DNA from: Anoxybacteroides voinovskiense
Lineage (GTDB): Bacteria; Bacillota; Bacilli; Bacillales; Anoxybacillaceae
Direction of reading: 5' to 3'
DNA length: 44,916 nt
NCBI RefSeq assembly: GCF_014196205.1
Contig: NZ_JACIDE010000025.1
Location: forward strand, 1 to 44,916
Shown: positions 22,114 through 31,280 of the stretch, piece by piece
How the letters are laid out: each line of letters opens with the position of its first letter
Numbering within the stretch: position 1 is the first letter of the stretch
The notes under the pieces: model-generated
Database searches by the model: none
The model's input: the letters and a program-made list of their open reading frames with translations, nothing else
What the model was told of the DNA's origin: nothing
Made by a program: the position numbers and the translations under genes

Positions 22114-22626
22114 TTAACGGAAACGATGCGAAACGTCTACATAGACATCTTTTCGTTCCCCAGTAAGCAACGAATAAAATTCGACTTTGCTCAGAGCAAT
22201 TCCTAAATCACGGCAAGCCGCAACGACACAAGCAAAATAACGGGAGCAACCCGCTTCATCTGCCTCCAATAAAAACTTGCGAATCACGCATTTTCCTTTG
22301 TCGTTATACGCCATATCAATTTCTATCCTTTTTTTCATCCACTTTGCCCCGTACTCTATTCGTTCAAACAACAAAAAGCAGTCAACACTAGGTTGCAAAA
22401 ACTGAAGAAGATGGTCAATCGTTTTTACTAATACCGTATAATAATGCACCGGAGAATCAAACAAACGTTCATCAAGTGTTTTCCAATAGCGGTCAGTTAG
22501 CCGCAAAATAAACGAAGCAGACCGTACAGACGGAGAGGCTTGATAGTAATGAAAAATAATTTGCTTTACTACCCCTTCCACCGCTTGCTTCCAGTTTTGG
22601 TCCATAGACAAGCTGATGGCACTCAT
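22114..22626 (-). CDS. Protein of unknown function in the Fur-boxed cluster (170 aa)
   Basis: Begins MSAISLSMDQNWKQAVEGVV; a mostly helical cytoplasmic protein with scattered cysteines (VDCFLLF, GCSRYFACVVAACRDLG). I recognise no family. ATG 22626 is chosen over an in-frame ATG at 22701 because GGAGGG lies 9 bases upstream and the longer form would overlap the previous gene by 55 bases. It follows the DUF2325 gene by 20 bases, probably as one transcript. Confidence 0.65.
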   Translation of the reverse strand: MSAISLSMDQNWKQAVEGVVKQIIFHYYQASPSVRSASFILRLTDRYWKTLDERLFDSPVHYYTVLVKTIDHLLQFLQPSVDCFLLFERIEYGAKWMKKRIEIDMAYNDKGKCVIRKFLLEADEAGCSRYFACVVAACRDLGIALSKVEFYSLLTGERKDVYVDVSHRFR

Positions 22627-22646
22627 CGTATGTATCCCTCCATCGG

Positions 22647-22943
22647 TTAGTTCGCTTGTTTCGTTCCCATTTTTTGCAACACTGGATGAATCGAACTCCA
22701 CGAACGTTTCACAAAATAAATCGGCTTTTCTTGGCTTTTCGCTTTTTGCTTAATCACTTTCGCTAAATTATGGTTTACATAATCGGTCATGACGAGCACA
22801 AGGTCGATATGTTCTGGGATGCCGCGCTTCACCATATTCACTTTTCGTCCGTCGAGATGAATAATTTCCTTAAACCCAGAGCTCACTAATTTATCAGTAA
22901 TATTTCCTAAATGGTCCGCACCTACGACTAATAACGATGACAT
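22647..22943 (-). CDS. DUF2325 family protein
   Basis: A 98-residue protein with the DUF2325 pattern: SLLVVGADHLGNITDKLVSS, then IDLVLVMTDYVNHNLAKVIK and IYFVKRSWSSI. It looks like a small Rossmann-type domain. Function unknown. ATG 22943 is chosen over 22958 because GGAGGG precedes it. First gene of the iron-box cluster with a promoter whose spacer is a Fur box. Confidence 0.8.
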   Translation of the reverse strand: MSSLLVVGADHLGNITDKLVSSGFKEIIHLDGRKVNMVKRGIPEHIDLVLVMTDYVNHNLAKVIKQKAKSQEKPIYFVKRSWSSIHPVLQKMGTKQAN

Positions 22944-22975
22944 CTCGTTTCCCTCCATAAAGTTTATCTTTATCT

Positions 22976-23008
22976 TTATTCTAATTGAGAATGATTCTCT
23001 ATGTCAAT
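22976..23008 (-). promoter_or_regulatory. SigA-type promoter with Fur box in its spacer
   Basis: Read leftward, TTGACA (23007-23002) and TAGAAT (22983-22978) are separated by 18 bases. GAGAATGATTCTC at 22987-22999, a perfect palindrome and classic Fur-type core, fills the spacer, so Fur binding would block polymerase. Confidence 0.85.
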
Positions 23009-23118
23009 ATTTAATGATAAATCTTCTCATCTAATTTTCTGCTTTTTTCCGTTATAACTTTTTTCACAGTGAACAAACTAACTGTGTAGTCACTTTTACG
23101 AAAATGGAGGGAAACGAC

Positions 23119-23280
23119 ATGGCAAAAGACGTGCTTTGCGAAGTAAAAAACTGTAGTTACTGGGCAAGCGGTAACCGCTGCAACGCAGAAGCAATTTACG
23201 TCGTCAGCAACGCTGGCACAATGGCTTCGAGCGCAGCAGAAACCGACTGTAAAACGTTTACCCCAAACCACCAAATGTAA
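23119..23280 (+). CDS. DUF1540 small cysteine-motif protein
   Basis: A 53-residue protein with the DUF1540 spacing of four cysteines (C7, C12, C21, C44: VLCEVKNCSYW, NRCNAE, ETDCKTF), probably one zinc site. Such proteins are common in spore formers and of unknown role. GGAGG lies 10 bases before the ATG. Terminator-like hairpin at 23448 after an inserted repeat. Confidence 0.85.
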   Translation: MAKDVLCEVKNCSYWASGNRCNAEAIYVVSNAGTMASSAAETDCKTFTPNHQM

Positions 23281-23282
23281 TG

Positions 23283-23402
23283 ATTTAAGAAAAGCGCAAA
23301 GCGCACGCCTATCGGCGAAGATCGCACAAGCCCCACCGAGGAGGCTCGCCGCCGCAGCGTGGGGCGAGGCGACTCGAGCCGATGGCGCTTGAAGCTAGAC
23401 AG
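23283..23402. repeat. REP-like hairpin repeat, copy 1
   Basis: A long palindrome: GCCtATCGGC with GCCGATgGC outer, GCCCCAC with GTGGGGC inner. It shares CCTATCGGCGAAGATCGC and AAGCCCCACCGAG with the copy at 23711. The end TTGAAGCTAGACAGCGC is of a kind often seen at Bacillaceae intergenic repeats. Confidence 0.7.
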
Positions 23403-23445
23403 CGCTCCACCTAATCGTAAAATTTTATACTTTCTTACCTTTTGA

Positions 23446-23474
23446 AAAAAGATGTCCTTTTTGGACATCTTTCT
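23446..23474 (+). terminator. Terminator downstream of the DUF1540 gene
   Basis: AGATGTCC and GGACATCT form an 8-bp stem around a T-rich loop, followed by TTCT. Separated from the gene by the inserted repeat. Confidence 0.65.
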
Positions 23475-23507
23475 ACTTACATTATCCACGAAAAGAGGGG
23501 CGTTCCG

Positions 23508-23699
23508 GTGAATAAAAAAGAAAGTTTGATTCGTTCCTTCCAACAAGAAGTAAAACGAGCTAATCAGCAAACGTTTCCTATGTATGTCGATTCTTTCACG
23601 AATTTATGGCAATACGAATTTGGAACGCTTGACGAACTGCCAAAAGACATTGAGCAACTCGTTGCTAATCGAGCGTTAGAGTTAGAATTAATGGAATAG
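23508..23699 (+). CDS. Small protein of unknown function (63 aa)
   Basis: Begins MNKKESLIRSFQQEVKRANQ, soluble, helical, with an acidic end (ANRALELELME). No family recognised. The GTG at 23508 is chosen because GAGGGG lies 7 bases before it; an ATG at 23442 would start inside the preceding terminator. Both sides carry related hairpin repeats. Confidence 0.6.
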   Translation: MNKKESLIRSFQQEVKRANQQTFPMYVDSFTNLWQYEFGTLDELPKDIEQLVANRALELELME

Positions 23700-23710
23700 A
23701 AAAAGAAAAT

Positions 23711-23791
23711 TAGCTTTATCACGCCCACCTATCGGCGAAGATCGCCAAAGCCCCACCGAGAAGGCTTTGGCAATAGCGCTTAAAGCTAGAT
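23711..23791. repeat. REP-like hairpin repeat, copy 2
   Basis: TAGCTTT with AAAGCTA outside and GCCAAAGCC with GGCTTTGGC inside. Same core words as the copy at 23283 but shorter. Confidence 0.7.
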
Positions 23792-23793
23792 TG

Positions 23794-23829
23794 AAAAAGG
23801 GTGTCCGTCGACAATCGACTTAGACACCC
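23794..23829 (-). terminator. Terminator of the men operon
   Basis: GGGTGTC...GTCG pairs with CGAC...GACACCC, T run on the minus strand; follows the menE stop. Confidence 0.85.
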
Positions 23830-25293
23830 CTATATTTTTGGCAAAAGGCGAACAAGTTCACGGCGTACTAATTTTTGCGAAGCGGTTCGCGGGAGGTGAT
23901 CGACGATATAAATTCGTTTCGGCAGCTTATAGTTAGCAAGCTGTTGTTTGCAAAAGGCAAGCAACTGCTCTTCTGTCACATGACTCCCTTCTTTTATTTT
24001 GACAAACGCGCACGGCACTTGTCCCCAACGGCTATCTTCTATTCCCGTCACTCCTGCCTCTTCTACCGCTTCATGGGCAAGGAGCACTGCCTCAATTTCC
24101 GCAGGATAAATATTTTCCCCGCCAGAAATAATTAAATCAGAGCGGCGGTCTAGCACATACAAAAACCCTTCGTCATCCACATAGCCAATGTCACCTGTAT
24201 ACAACCAGCCGTCACGAATCGCTCGTTTTGTCGCTTCTGGTCGGTGCAAATATCCTTTTGTGACGTTCGGACCTTTCACAACAATTTCGCCCGCTTCATA
24301 CGCACGTGCTTCTCTTCCCTCCAATTCAATCCGAAGCTGTGCAGGAAACAATGGCTTCCCAGCGGAGCCAAGCTTCGATAAACTATATTCAGGTGCCAAT
24401 GTCACCATTTGCGAAGCCGTTTCCGTCATTCCATACGTTTGGTACACTGGAATACGTTTCGCACGGCACGCCTCTAGGAGCGGTTTTGGAGCTGGTCCGC
24501 CTCCGAGCAACATGCAGCGAAACGTGTTCGGATACACTCGGTCGCCTAACTCGTCGACCATTTGCTGCAACATCGCACTAACAACGGACATCATTGTTAC
24601 GTTTCCACTCATAATGATGTCGTTTGCGTGTTTCGCGTTAAACGTGTTCAACAAATAAACGCTCATTCCGTAAATGACGCTTCGCATTAAAATCGATAAC
24701 CCGCTAACGTGAAAAAACGGCACCGCCGCTAGCCAACAGTCATCTTCTCTAAGCCCTAAATTGAGTACAGAACCAATAGCGCTCCACCAATGGTTGCCGT
24801 ATGTTTGCAATACTCCTTTCGGTTTCCCTGTCGTTCCAGACGTATACATAATGGTCGCTATATCATCGAGCGCATACTCTTGTTGTAGCGATGTTTCTTT
24901 TTGTGGCAATTTCGTTAATTCATTCGCTGTCACCGTCGGAACGGAAGTAGCTTCACCATATTGTGCCCACTCATCATCAACAATCCACCATCTCGCTTGG
25001 CTATCTTGCAGCTGCCAATCCAATTCACGGACGGTCAAGCGCACGTTTTGCAACAACACGACCGCTCCAAGATAATGAAGCGCATGAATCCATTCGACCA
25101 TTTCGATGCGATTGCGCATCAGCAATGCAACGATCTCGCCTTTTCGCACGCCGAGAGAGGTCAATTTTTCTGCTTTTTTTACCACTTCCTCATGAAGTTC
25201 CGCAAACGTTTTTTGAACCACTCCATCTGAAGTAGCGATGCGATTGGGCGTTAAAAAAGCGCGCTGCATAAGCCAATTTGGCGTTTTATCCAT
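23830..25293 (-). CDS. menE: o-Succinylbenzoate-CoA ligase MenE
   Basis: A 487-residue adenylate-forming enzyme that activates o-succinylbenzoate with ATP and CoA for menaquinone synthesis. Motifs: MYTSGTTGKPKG (phosphate loop), YQTYGMTETAS, GWLYTGDIGYVDDEGF and the RRSDLIISGGENIYP hinge; the C-terminal catalytic lysine lies in ASQKLVRREL. ATG 25293 follows GGAGGG by 6 bases and is preferred to the upstream ATG at 25335. Last gene of menF-D-H-B-E; menC, its neighbour in B. subtilis, is absent here. Confidence 0.96.
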   Translation of the reverse strand: MDKTPNWLMQRAFLTPNRIATSDGVVQKTFAELHEEVVKKAEKLTSLGVRKGEIVALLMRNRIEMVEWIHALHYLGAVVLLQNVRLTVRELDWQLQDSQARWWIVDDEWAQYGEATSVPTVTANELTKLPQKETSLQQEYALDDIATIMYTSGTTGKPKGVLQTYGNHWWSAIGSVLNLGLREDDCWLAAVPFFHVSGLSILMRSVIYGMSVYLLNTFNAKHANDIIMSGNVTMMSVVSAMLQQMVDELGDRVYPNTFRCMLLGGGPAPKPLLEACRAKRIPVYQTYGMTETASQMVTLAPEYSLSKLGSAGKPLFPAQLRIELEGREARAYEAGEIVVKGPNVTKGYLHRPEATKRAIRDGWLYTGDIGYVDDEGFLYVLDRRSDLIISGGENIYPAEIEAVLLAHEAVEEAGVTGIEDSRWGQVPCAFVKIKEGSHVTEEQLLAFCKQQLANYKLPKRIYIVDHLPRTASQKLVRRELVRLLPKI

Positions 25294-25349
25294 CCTCATC
25301 CCTCCAATACAAAGAAACAGCTTGATATTCATCAAGCTGCTCGATTCGT

Positions 25350-26168
25350 TTACGGAAAACGTGGGAATTGTTTGAAGTCCGGTTTGCGTTTTTCTTTAAA
25401 TGCATCGCGGCCTTCCTTTGCCTCTTCTGTTGTGTAGAACAGCAACGTTGCATCACCTGCGAGCTGCTGAATGCCAGCAAGGCCGTCAGAGTCGGCATTG
25501 AACGCTGCCTTTAAGAAGCGAATCGCCGTTGGGCTTTTTTCTAAAATTTCTTCTGCCCATTTGACCGTTTCTTCTTCTAGTTGCTCTAACGGCACGACTT
25601 TGTTCACAAGCCCCATTTCTAACGCTTCTTGCGCGTTGTATTGGCGGCATAAATACCAAATTTCCCGCGCTTTTTTATGACCGACGATGCGCGCTAAATA
25701 GCCAGCGCCATAACCGCCATCAAAGCTGCCGACTTTCGGGCCTGTTTGGCCAAAAATCGCGTTGTCTGCTGCGATCGTTAAGTCGCACACGACGTGCAAC
25801 ACATGCCCACCGCCAATCGCATACCCTGCCACCATCGCAATAACCGGCTTTGGAATGACACGAATTAATCGCTGCAAATCTAATACGTTTAGGCGTGGAA
25901 TTTCATCGTCTCCGACATATCCGCCATGGCCGCGCACCTTTTGGTCTCCGCCAGAACAGAACGCTTTACCGCCCGCACCTGTTAAAATGATAACCCCGAT
26001 GTTGGAATCGTCACGCGCATATGAAAAAGCATCGATTAATTCTTGAACCGTTTTCGGACGAAACGCATTATGTACTTCCGGACGGTTGATTGTAATTTTG
26101 GCAATTCCGTTATACGTTTCGTACAAAATATCTTCGTACTGACGCTCGGCAACCCATTCAATCGCCAT
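25350..26168 (-). CDS. menB: 1,4-Dihydroxy-2-naphthoyl-CoA synthase MenB
   Basis: A 272-residue crotonase-fold enzyme closing the second ring of the naphthoquinone. Conserved [27 protein letters not shown] and the [16 protein letters not shown] segment with the catalytic Asp are present. ATG 26168 has AAAGGAGG 7 bases upstream. The start overlaps the end of menH by 11 bases. Confidence 0.97.
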   Translation of the reverse strand: MAIEWVAERQYEDILYETYNGIAKITINRPEVHNAFRPKTVQELIDAFSYARDDSNIGVIILTGAGGKAFCSGGDQKVRGHGGYVGDDEIPRLNVLDLQRLIRVIPKPVIAMVAGYAIGGGHVLHVVCDLTIAADNAIFGQTGPKVGSFDGGYGAGYLARIVGHKKAREIWYLCRQYNAQEALEMGLVNKVVPLEQLEEETVKWAEEILEKSPTAIRFLKAAFNADSDGLAGIQQLAGDATLLFYTTEEAKEGRDAFKEKRKPDFKQFPRFP

Positions 26169-26982
26169 TCTCTTTTCCTCCTTTTTCAATAAACTCATTT
26201 ACTATTTTAGCAAAAATCTTCGGCTGTTCCACATGAATTGCATGCCCCGCGCAAGAAATTTTCACGAGTTGCGCATTTGACATCCGTTCCTGCATTTCTG
26301 CTGCAAGCTGACAAAATTTTTCATCCCATTCACCACAAAGGAGCAATGTCGGAATAGAAAGACTCTTTAAGTGCTCCCACCAAGACGGCTGGTTTCCTGT
26401 TCCCATGCCGCGCAAACTGTTTGCTAGCCCTTTGGCAGATTGGCTTAGCCGTTCGCGACGAATGTTTTCTTGTTGTTCGAGCGGAAGCTGTTTTTGTGTC
26501 GCAAAAAGGGGAAGTTGTTCCCATTTTTCCACAAAAGCAGCAACCCCATGTTGCTCAATCATTGTTGCCAATGCTTCATCGCTCTGTCTGCGTGCAGTTC
26601 GTTCTTCTTCTGTTTTTAATCCTGGTGAACTGCTTTCCAATATAAGCGTCTTTACGCACTGAGGATACCGAATCGCAAACGTTAGCGCCAACCGTCCGCC
26701 CATCGAATAGCCAAGGACGTGCACTTTCGCTATTCCTAATTGTTTTAGTAGTTCATAAAGGTCGATAGCGACGCTTTCGATCGTATATCGTTCGATATCG
26801 TCGGGGCAATCTGTTTTTCCATGCCCTATAATGTCTACCATCACCAATTTTCGCTCTTTCCATTCTGAAACAAACGGATACCATGTTTTCACACTTCCAG
26901 TAAACCCATGCAACAGTAAAAGCGGCTCACCTTCGCCCACCACTTCTACATAATATGACACACCGCGAAGCAACACGTTCAT
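26158..26982 (-). CDS. menH: SHCHC synthase-type alpha/beta hydrolase MenH
   Basis: A 274-residue alpha/beta hydrolase ([14 protein letters not shown] oxyanion loop, nucleophile Ser in GYSMGGR, Asp and His in the C-terminal half, GHAIHVEQP). It removes pyruvate from SEPHCHC in menaquinone synthesis. The start is one of two adjacent ATGs overlapping the menD stop; the second (26982) gives better spacing from GAGGG. Confidence 0.92.
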   Translation of the reverse strand: MNVLLRGVSYYVEVVGEGEPLLLLHGFTGSVKTWYPFVSEWKERKLVMVDIIGHGKTDCPDDIERYTIESVAIDLYELLKQLGIAKVHVLGYSMGGRLALTFAIRYPQCVKTLILESSSPGLKTEEERTARRQSDEALATMIEQHGVAAFVEKWEQLPLFATQKQLPLEQQENIRRERLSQSAKGLANSLRGMGTGNQPSWWEHLKSLSIPTLLLCGEWDEKFCQLAAEMQERMSNAQLVKISCAGHAIHVEQPKIFAKIVNEFIEKGGKENGD

Positions 26983-28730
26983 CATTTCCCTCTTTTCGCA
27001 AGAAACTGGGCGATTTCCTGGGAAACAATATTCCACAAAAAGCGATGTTTCCCGACATTTTCTTCTCTCGATGTGCATAATTCGATGACATGTAATCCTT
27101 TGTTATGAACAGATTGTTGAACATACTCGCGAAACTCATTCCATGTCGTTGCTTCGTAGTATTGTCCATCGTACATGCGAACGACATGTTCAAAACGCAA
27201 ATTTGTCGGCGTCCCGAACAATGTTTCAAAATGGGTGCGATAATTTGCTTGCGGCAAAAACGAAAAGATACCGCCACCATTATTATTCATCACAATAATT
27301 GTCGCATTTAACTGGTGCAACTTAGCCGCAAGTAGCCCGTTCAAATCATGGTAAAAGGAAAGATCACCAATTACTAAGACGAGCGGTTCAGCCACTGCAC
27401 TTGCGCCTAATGCGCTGGAAACGACCCCATCAATACCGTTAGCTCCACGATTCGCGAGGACACGAATTTGTTTGTCGTTTACCATAAAAAACGTATCGGC
27501 ATCACGAATTGGCATGCTGTTTCCAACAAATAATAGCGACTGCTCTGGCAATAGTTCGGCTAATTCAATAAATACTTTTCCTTCAAATAACGAATCCTCG
27601 TGCTTCGCACGAAGAAGCACCTTTCTTGCCAGTTCGTTTACATCACGCCATAGCTTTGCCCATTCACTCACTCCTCGTTCGCTCCCGTATTGCACAAGCC
27701 GTTTGCAAAACTCCATTTCTTCACAATATACCATTCGTGATGCCATATAGGTCGGCTCACGCCATCCATCTCCCCCATCAACGACAATTTGCATAATCGA
27801 CGGATCGCGCTTGAGTGTTAACGAAAGCGGCTTCGATACAGGCATCGCCCCAAATCGAATCACCACTTCTGGCAATAGGTGCTGAGCGATTGTTTCATCT
27901 TTCAAAATCGCATCATAACACTCGATAATCCAATCTTTCGCATGTATTCCGCTGCGCAATTGAGAAAGTGGGTCGGCTAAAATCGGATAACCAAACGTTT
28001 CAGCAAGCCCGGTTACCGCTTCAGCAAATCCAGGCTTGTCTAAATCGCCGCAAACAATCCAACCTTTTTCTATATGAGAAAGCTGCTCATACAGTTGCCG
28101 AAACTGTTCGTCTGCTAGCGTCTTTTGCCCAATCGTTACTTCTATACAGGAAGGAGCTTCCGCTTTGACTTGCTCCCACGTTTGCTCGGTAATAACAGGG
28201 ACAAGCGGCTCGCGAAGCGGAAAATTCAAGTGAACAGGTCCTTGCGGCGCAAGCGTTGCTACTGCTGCGGCACGAGCAGCCATGACGCGCGCATAACGCA
28301 ACATTTCATCGGAACTTTCTGGGAGCGCCATTTCTACAAACCATTTCGCATATTTCCCAAAAATATGAAATTGATCAATTGCCTGTGGCGCCCCGACATC
28401 GCGAAGCTCATGTGGACGGTCAGCCGTTAACACAATGAGCGGAACGCGCGAATAGTAAGCTTCTACTATTGCTGGAAAATAGTTGGCAACAGCTGTTCCT
28501 GACGTGCAAAGCAGAGCGACTGGCTTTCGCTCTGCTTTCGCCATCCCGAGCGCAAAAAAAGCAGCCGAACGTTCATCAATATGCAAATGAATGTTCATTT
28601 CTCGATGTTCTGCCATTCCAATCGCAAGCGGAGTCGAACGTGACCCTGGGCTAATGACCGCATGCCGCACTCCCGCTTTCACTAATTCATCGACAAACGC
28701 CGCGACATATAACGTTAACTCATCGTTCAT
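26982..28730 (-). CDS. menD: SEPHCHC synthase MenD
   Basis: A 582-residue thiamine-diphosphate enzyme joining isochorismate and 2-oxoglutarate. The N-terminal ISPGSRSTPLA motif, HIDERSAAFFALGMAKA with the catalytic Glu, TSGTAVANYFPAI and the C-terminal diphosphate-binding GDLSFYHDLNGL...NNNGGGIF segment are present. Full length. It overlaps the end of menF by 11 bases. Confidence 0.97.
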   Translation of the reverse strand: MNDELTLYVAAFVDELVKAGVRHAVISPGSRSTPLAIGMAEHREMNIHLHIDERSAAFFALGMAKAERKPVALLCTSGTAVANYFPAIVEAYYSRVPLIVLTADRPHELRDVGAPQAIDQFHIFGKYAKWFVEMALPESSDEMLRYARVMAARAAAVATLAPQGPVHLNFPLREPLVPVITEQTWEQVKAEAPSCIEVTIGQKTLADEQFRQLYEQLSHIEKGWIVCGDLDKPGFAEAVTGLAETFGYPILADPLSQLRSGIHAKDWIIECYDAILKDETIAQHLLPEVVIRFGAMPVSKPLSLTLKRDPSIMQIVVDGGDGWREPTYMASRMVYCEEMEFCKRLVQYGSERGVSEWAKLWRDVNELARKVLLRAKHEDSLFEGKVFIELAELLPEQSLLFVGNSMPIRDADTFFMVNDKQIRVLANRGANGIDGVVSSALGASAVAEPLVLVIGDLSFYHDLNGLLAAKLHQLNATIIVMNNNGGGIFSFLPQANYRTHFETLFGTPTNLRFEHVVRMYDGQYYEATTWNEFREYVQQSVHNKGLHVIELCTSREENVGKHRFLWNIVSQEIAQFLAKRGK

Positions 28731-30099
28731 CTTCGTTCACTCCTAAGGCGGATAACATTGGTTTTAATTTCACTTTCGTTTCCTCATATTCGCTTGCTGG
28801 GTCAGAATCGCCAACTACGCCGCAGCCGGCAAATAAAATGGCTTCGTTTCCTTGCAATAAGCCCGAACGAATCGCAACAGCAAACTCCCCATTTCCCAAT
28901 CCATCCATCCATCCTATCGGCGCAGCATACCAGCCACGATCAAGCGGCTCAAGCACCCGAATCGTTTCTAGTGCCTTCTCACGCGGCGTCCCCCCTAATG
29001 CTGGAGTCGGATGAAGCCGTTCGACAAGTGAAACGAGCGAAACGTTGCGCCGGCTTTCTCCAATGACTGGCGTATAGAGGTGCTGAATATCTCGCATTTT
29101 CAATAACTGCGGACGCGGAGAAATATCGATAGTATCACAAATTTCCTCCATCGCTTCTTTTATCATTTCGACAACAAACTGGTGTTCTTTTAAGTTTTTT
29201 TCGTCTTGCAATAACCAATTTCCAAGTTCTTCGTCTTCCCGCATCGTTTTGCCACGGCGAATTGATCCGGCTAAACAGGTAGAATAGCAAACCGTCCCCT
29301 CTTTTTTGACAAGCTGTTCTGGAGAAGCTCCAATAAAACAGCGGCCATCTTGTTCAAAGGCAAATAAATAACTCATCGGCTGCTGCTCGCGCAATCGTTC
29401 CAATACTGCTACAACATCTAGCCTGTCGGCAAATGCAAACCGTTCTTCTCGCGCTAGCACGACTTTTGCAAATTCCCCTACCCGAATGCGGTCAATCACT
29501 TGTTCGACCGCTTTTACCCATTCTTCCTTTCCACGTTCTTCACAACGAACGAGTGGCGGAAGAGGAGAAGGGGAAAAATGGGCATCCAAATGAGTGAGTA
29601 GCTGCTGAATACGCGCTATTTCACCTTTTTCGGACTGCGAAGGCAAGGTAATCGTTACCGTTGCCTCACCATTTTTCACCGTTAATAGTATAGTCGGAAC
29701 AACAAACGTTGCATCGGAAAAATGCTGCCACTGTTCGCTTTTTCGTTTCAATGGATCAAACGAAAACCCGCCGAAAAGAATGGGACACGCGCTTGTTTGG
29801 TTAGAATGAATTGTCGTTCGTTCGATAAAACGCTTCCACTCTGCTTCAACGGTCGCAAATCGTTCTTCATTTCCGTTGACAACGATTGTGTACGTGCAGC
29901 CAATTCCGACGTATGTCGCTTCATTGCTACGGTCGGACCAATAAAATCGGCTTTTAAAACCACTCTGTTCTCCTAAGTAAAAAAAGTGGAGAGGGTCGAC
30001 CGACGGAATCGATTCGCTCCAGCTAACGAACGGCGTGCGCGCAGTTTTTATCATTGCATCCCATTGTTCTTTCGTTTTATGTTGAAATAAAGTCGTCAC
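28720..30099 (-). CDS. menF: Isochorismate synthase MenF
   Basis: A 459-residue chorismate-using enzyme, first step of the menaquinone branch. The C-terminal catalytic part shows FAFEQDGRCFIGASPE, CLAGSIRRGKT, HPTPALGGTPREKAL and YAAPIGWMDGLGNGEFAVAI, with the Glu and His residues of the family. First gene of the leftward operon. Start ATG 30099; upstream GTAATCC...GCGGGATTAC-like sequence gives a moderate ribosome site. Confidence 0.96.
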   Translation of the reverse strand: MTTLFQHKTKEQWDAMIKTARTPFVSWSESIPSVDPLHFFYLGEQSGFKSRFYWSDRSNEATYVGIGCTYTIVVNGNEERFATVEAEWKRFIERTTIHSNQTSACPILFGGFSFDPLKRKSEQWQHFSDATFVVPTILLTVKNGEATVTITLPSQSEKGEIARIQQLLTHLDAHFSPSPLPPLVRCEERGKEEWVKAVEQVIDRIRVGEFAKVVLAREERFAFADRLDVVAVLERLREQQPMSYLFAFEQDGRCFIGASPEQLVKKEGTVCYSTCLAGSIRRGKTMREDEELGNWLLQDEKNLKEHQFVVEMIKEAMEEICDTIDISPRPQLLKMRDIQHLYTPVIGESRRNVSLVSLVERLHPTPALGGTPREKALETIRVLEPLDRGWYAAPIGWMDGLGNGEFAVAIRSGLLQGNEAILFAGCGVVGDSDPASEYEETKVKLKPMLSALGVNEDER

Positions 30100-30277
30100 T
30101 GTAATCCCGCTTTCTTATCGTACTAAACTTTTTATAGCAAAAACCAATCACCTATTCCATTATATATAATAGGAAATAATTTATCTATGCCAAAAGGGTT
30201 GACACCTTCTTTCCGTTTACCTACACTTATTTTGAACGTTTTTTGAACAATTCTTTTATCCATAAGGGGTATGATGT
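30100..30277. other. Divergent menF/menA promoter region
   Basis: AT-rich; no gene. It must hold leftward and rightward promoters, but I can assign no clear -35/-10 pair with confidence. AAGGGG before the menA ATG is its ribosome site. Confidence 0.5.
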
Positions 30278-31207
30278 ATGCAATCACCATTACCGACACA
30301 ACAATCATTTCAGTCGGAGCGGGATTGGCGCGTATGGTGGCGGCTAACGCGACCGCACACATTAACGGCTGCGTTCGTTCCTGTTTCGATCGGCACTGCA
30401 TTAGCTTTTCATGAAACCGACATTCGCCTTTCTTTATTTGTAGCAATGCTTGTCGCTTCTTTGCTTATCCAAGCGGCAACGAATATGTTTAACGAATATT
30501 ATGATTATAAACGGGGACTTGATTCAGCAGAATCGGTCGGCATCGGCGGCGCCATCGTTCGTGACGGCATTGCCCCAAAAACCGTGTTATCGCTTGCTGT
30601 TTCTTGCTTTATTGCTGCAATGTTCATCGGCATCTATATTTGCATCAATAGCAGTTGGTGGCTCGCTGCAATCGGTGTCGTGTGCATGGCGGCAGGCTAC
30701 TTTTATACCGGTGGCCCACTTCCAATTGCCTATACTCCGTTTGGTGAGCTTGCTGCTGGTTTTTTCATGGGGGTCGTCATTATTTTAATTTCTTTCTTTA
30801 TTCAAACGGGCAGCGTGACAATGGTGCCGATTGCCGTATCGGTTCCTATCGCTATTTTAGTCGGCGCTATTTTGTTAGCGAACAATATTCGCGACCTTGA
30901 CGGCGACCGGAAACACGGAAGAAAAACAATGGCAATTTTAGTTGGTCGAACAAATGCCATTCGTATTTTAGCAGGCATGTTTATCGTTTCGTTCACATGG
31001 ATCGTTGGGTTAGTTGCTTTTCATGTCGTTTCCCCATGGACGTTGCTTGTTTTCTTAAGCGTTCCGAAAGCAATCGCTGCAACGAAAGGATTCGTCGGCA
31101 AAACAAAACCGTTCGATATGATGCCTGCGATGAAAGCAACAGCACAAACGAATACACAGTTCGGATTTTTATTAGCAATCGGCCTTTTCATTAGCCATTG
31201 GCTGTAA
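30278..31207 (+). CDS. menA: 1,4-Dihydroxy-2-naphthoate prenyltransferase MenA
   Basis: A 309-residue UbiA-family membrane enzyme that attaches the prenyl tail. About nine hydrophobic segments; the two Asp-rich motifs are NMFNEYYDYKRGLD (near 68-80) and NNIRDLDGDRKHGRKT (near 205-220). RPHTLTAAFVPVSIGTAL is the usual N-terminal motif. Divergent from menF; in B. subtilis menA is unlinked. Confidence 0.95.
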   Translation: MQSPLPTQQSFQSERDWRVWWRLTRPHTLTAAFVPVSIGTALAFHETDIRLSLFVAMLVASLLIQAATNMFNEYYDYKRGLDSAESVGIGGAIVRDGIAPKTVLSLAVSCFIAAMFIGIYICINSSWWLAAIGVVCMAAGYFYTGGPLPIAYTPFGELAAGFFMGVVIILISFFIQTGSVTMVPIAVSVPIAILVGAILLANNIRDLDGDRKHGRKTMAILVGRTNAIRILAGMFIVSFTWIVGLVAFHVVSPWTLLVFLSVPKAIAATKGFVGKTKPFDMMPAMKATAQTNTQFGFLLAIGLFISHWL

Positions 31208-31239
31208 ACACGGTTTTATCGACCGTGTTTTTTTTCTGT
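31207..31239 (+). terminator. Terminator after menA
   Basis: AACACGGT and ACCGTGTT stem with eight Ts. Confidence 0.9.
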
Positions 31240-31280
31240 TTTCGTCCATACTACATCGTAAAGAGAAAGGAGGACGTTGC

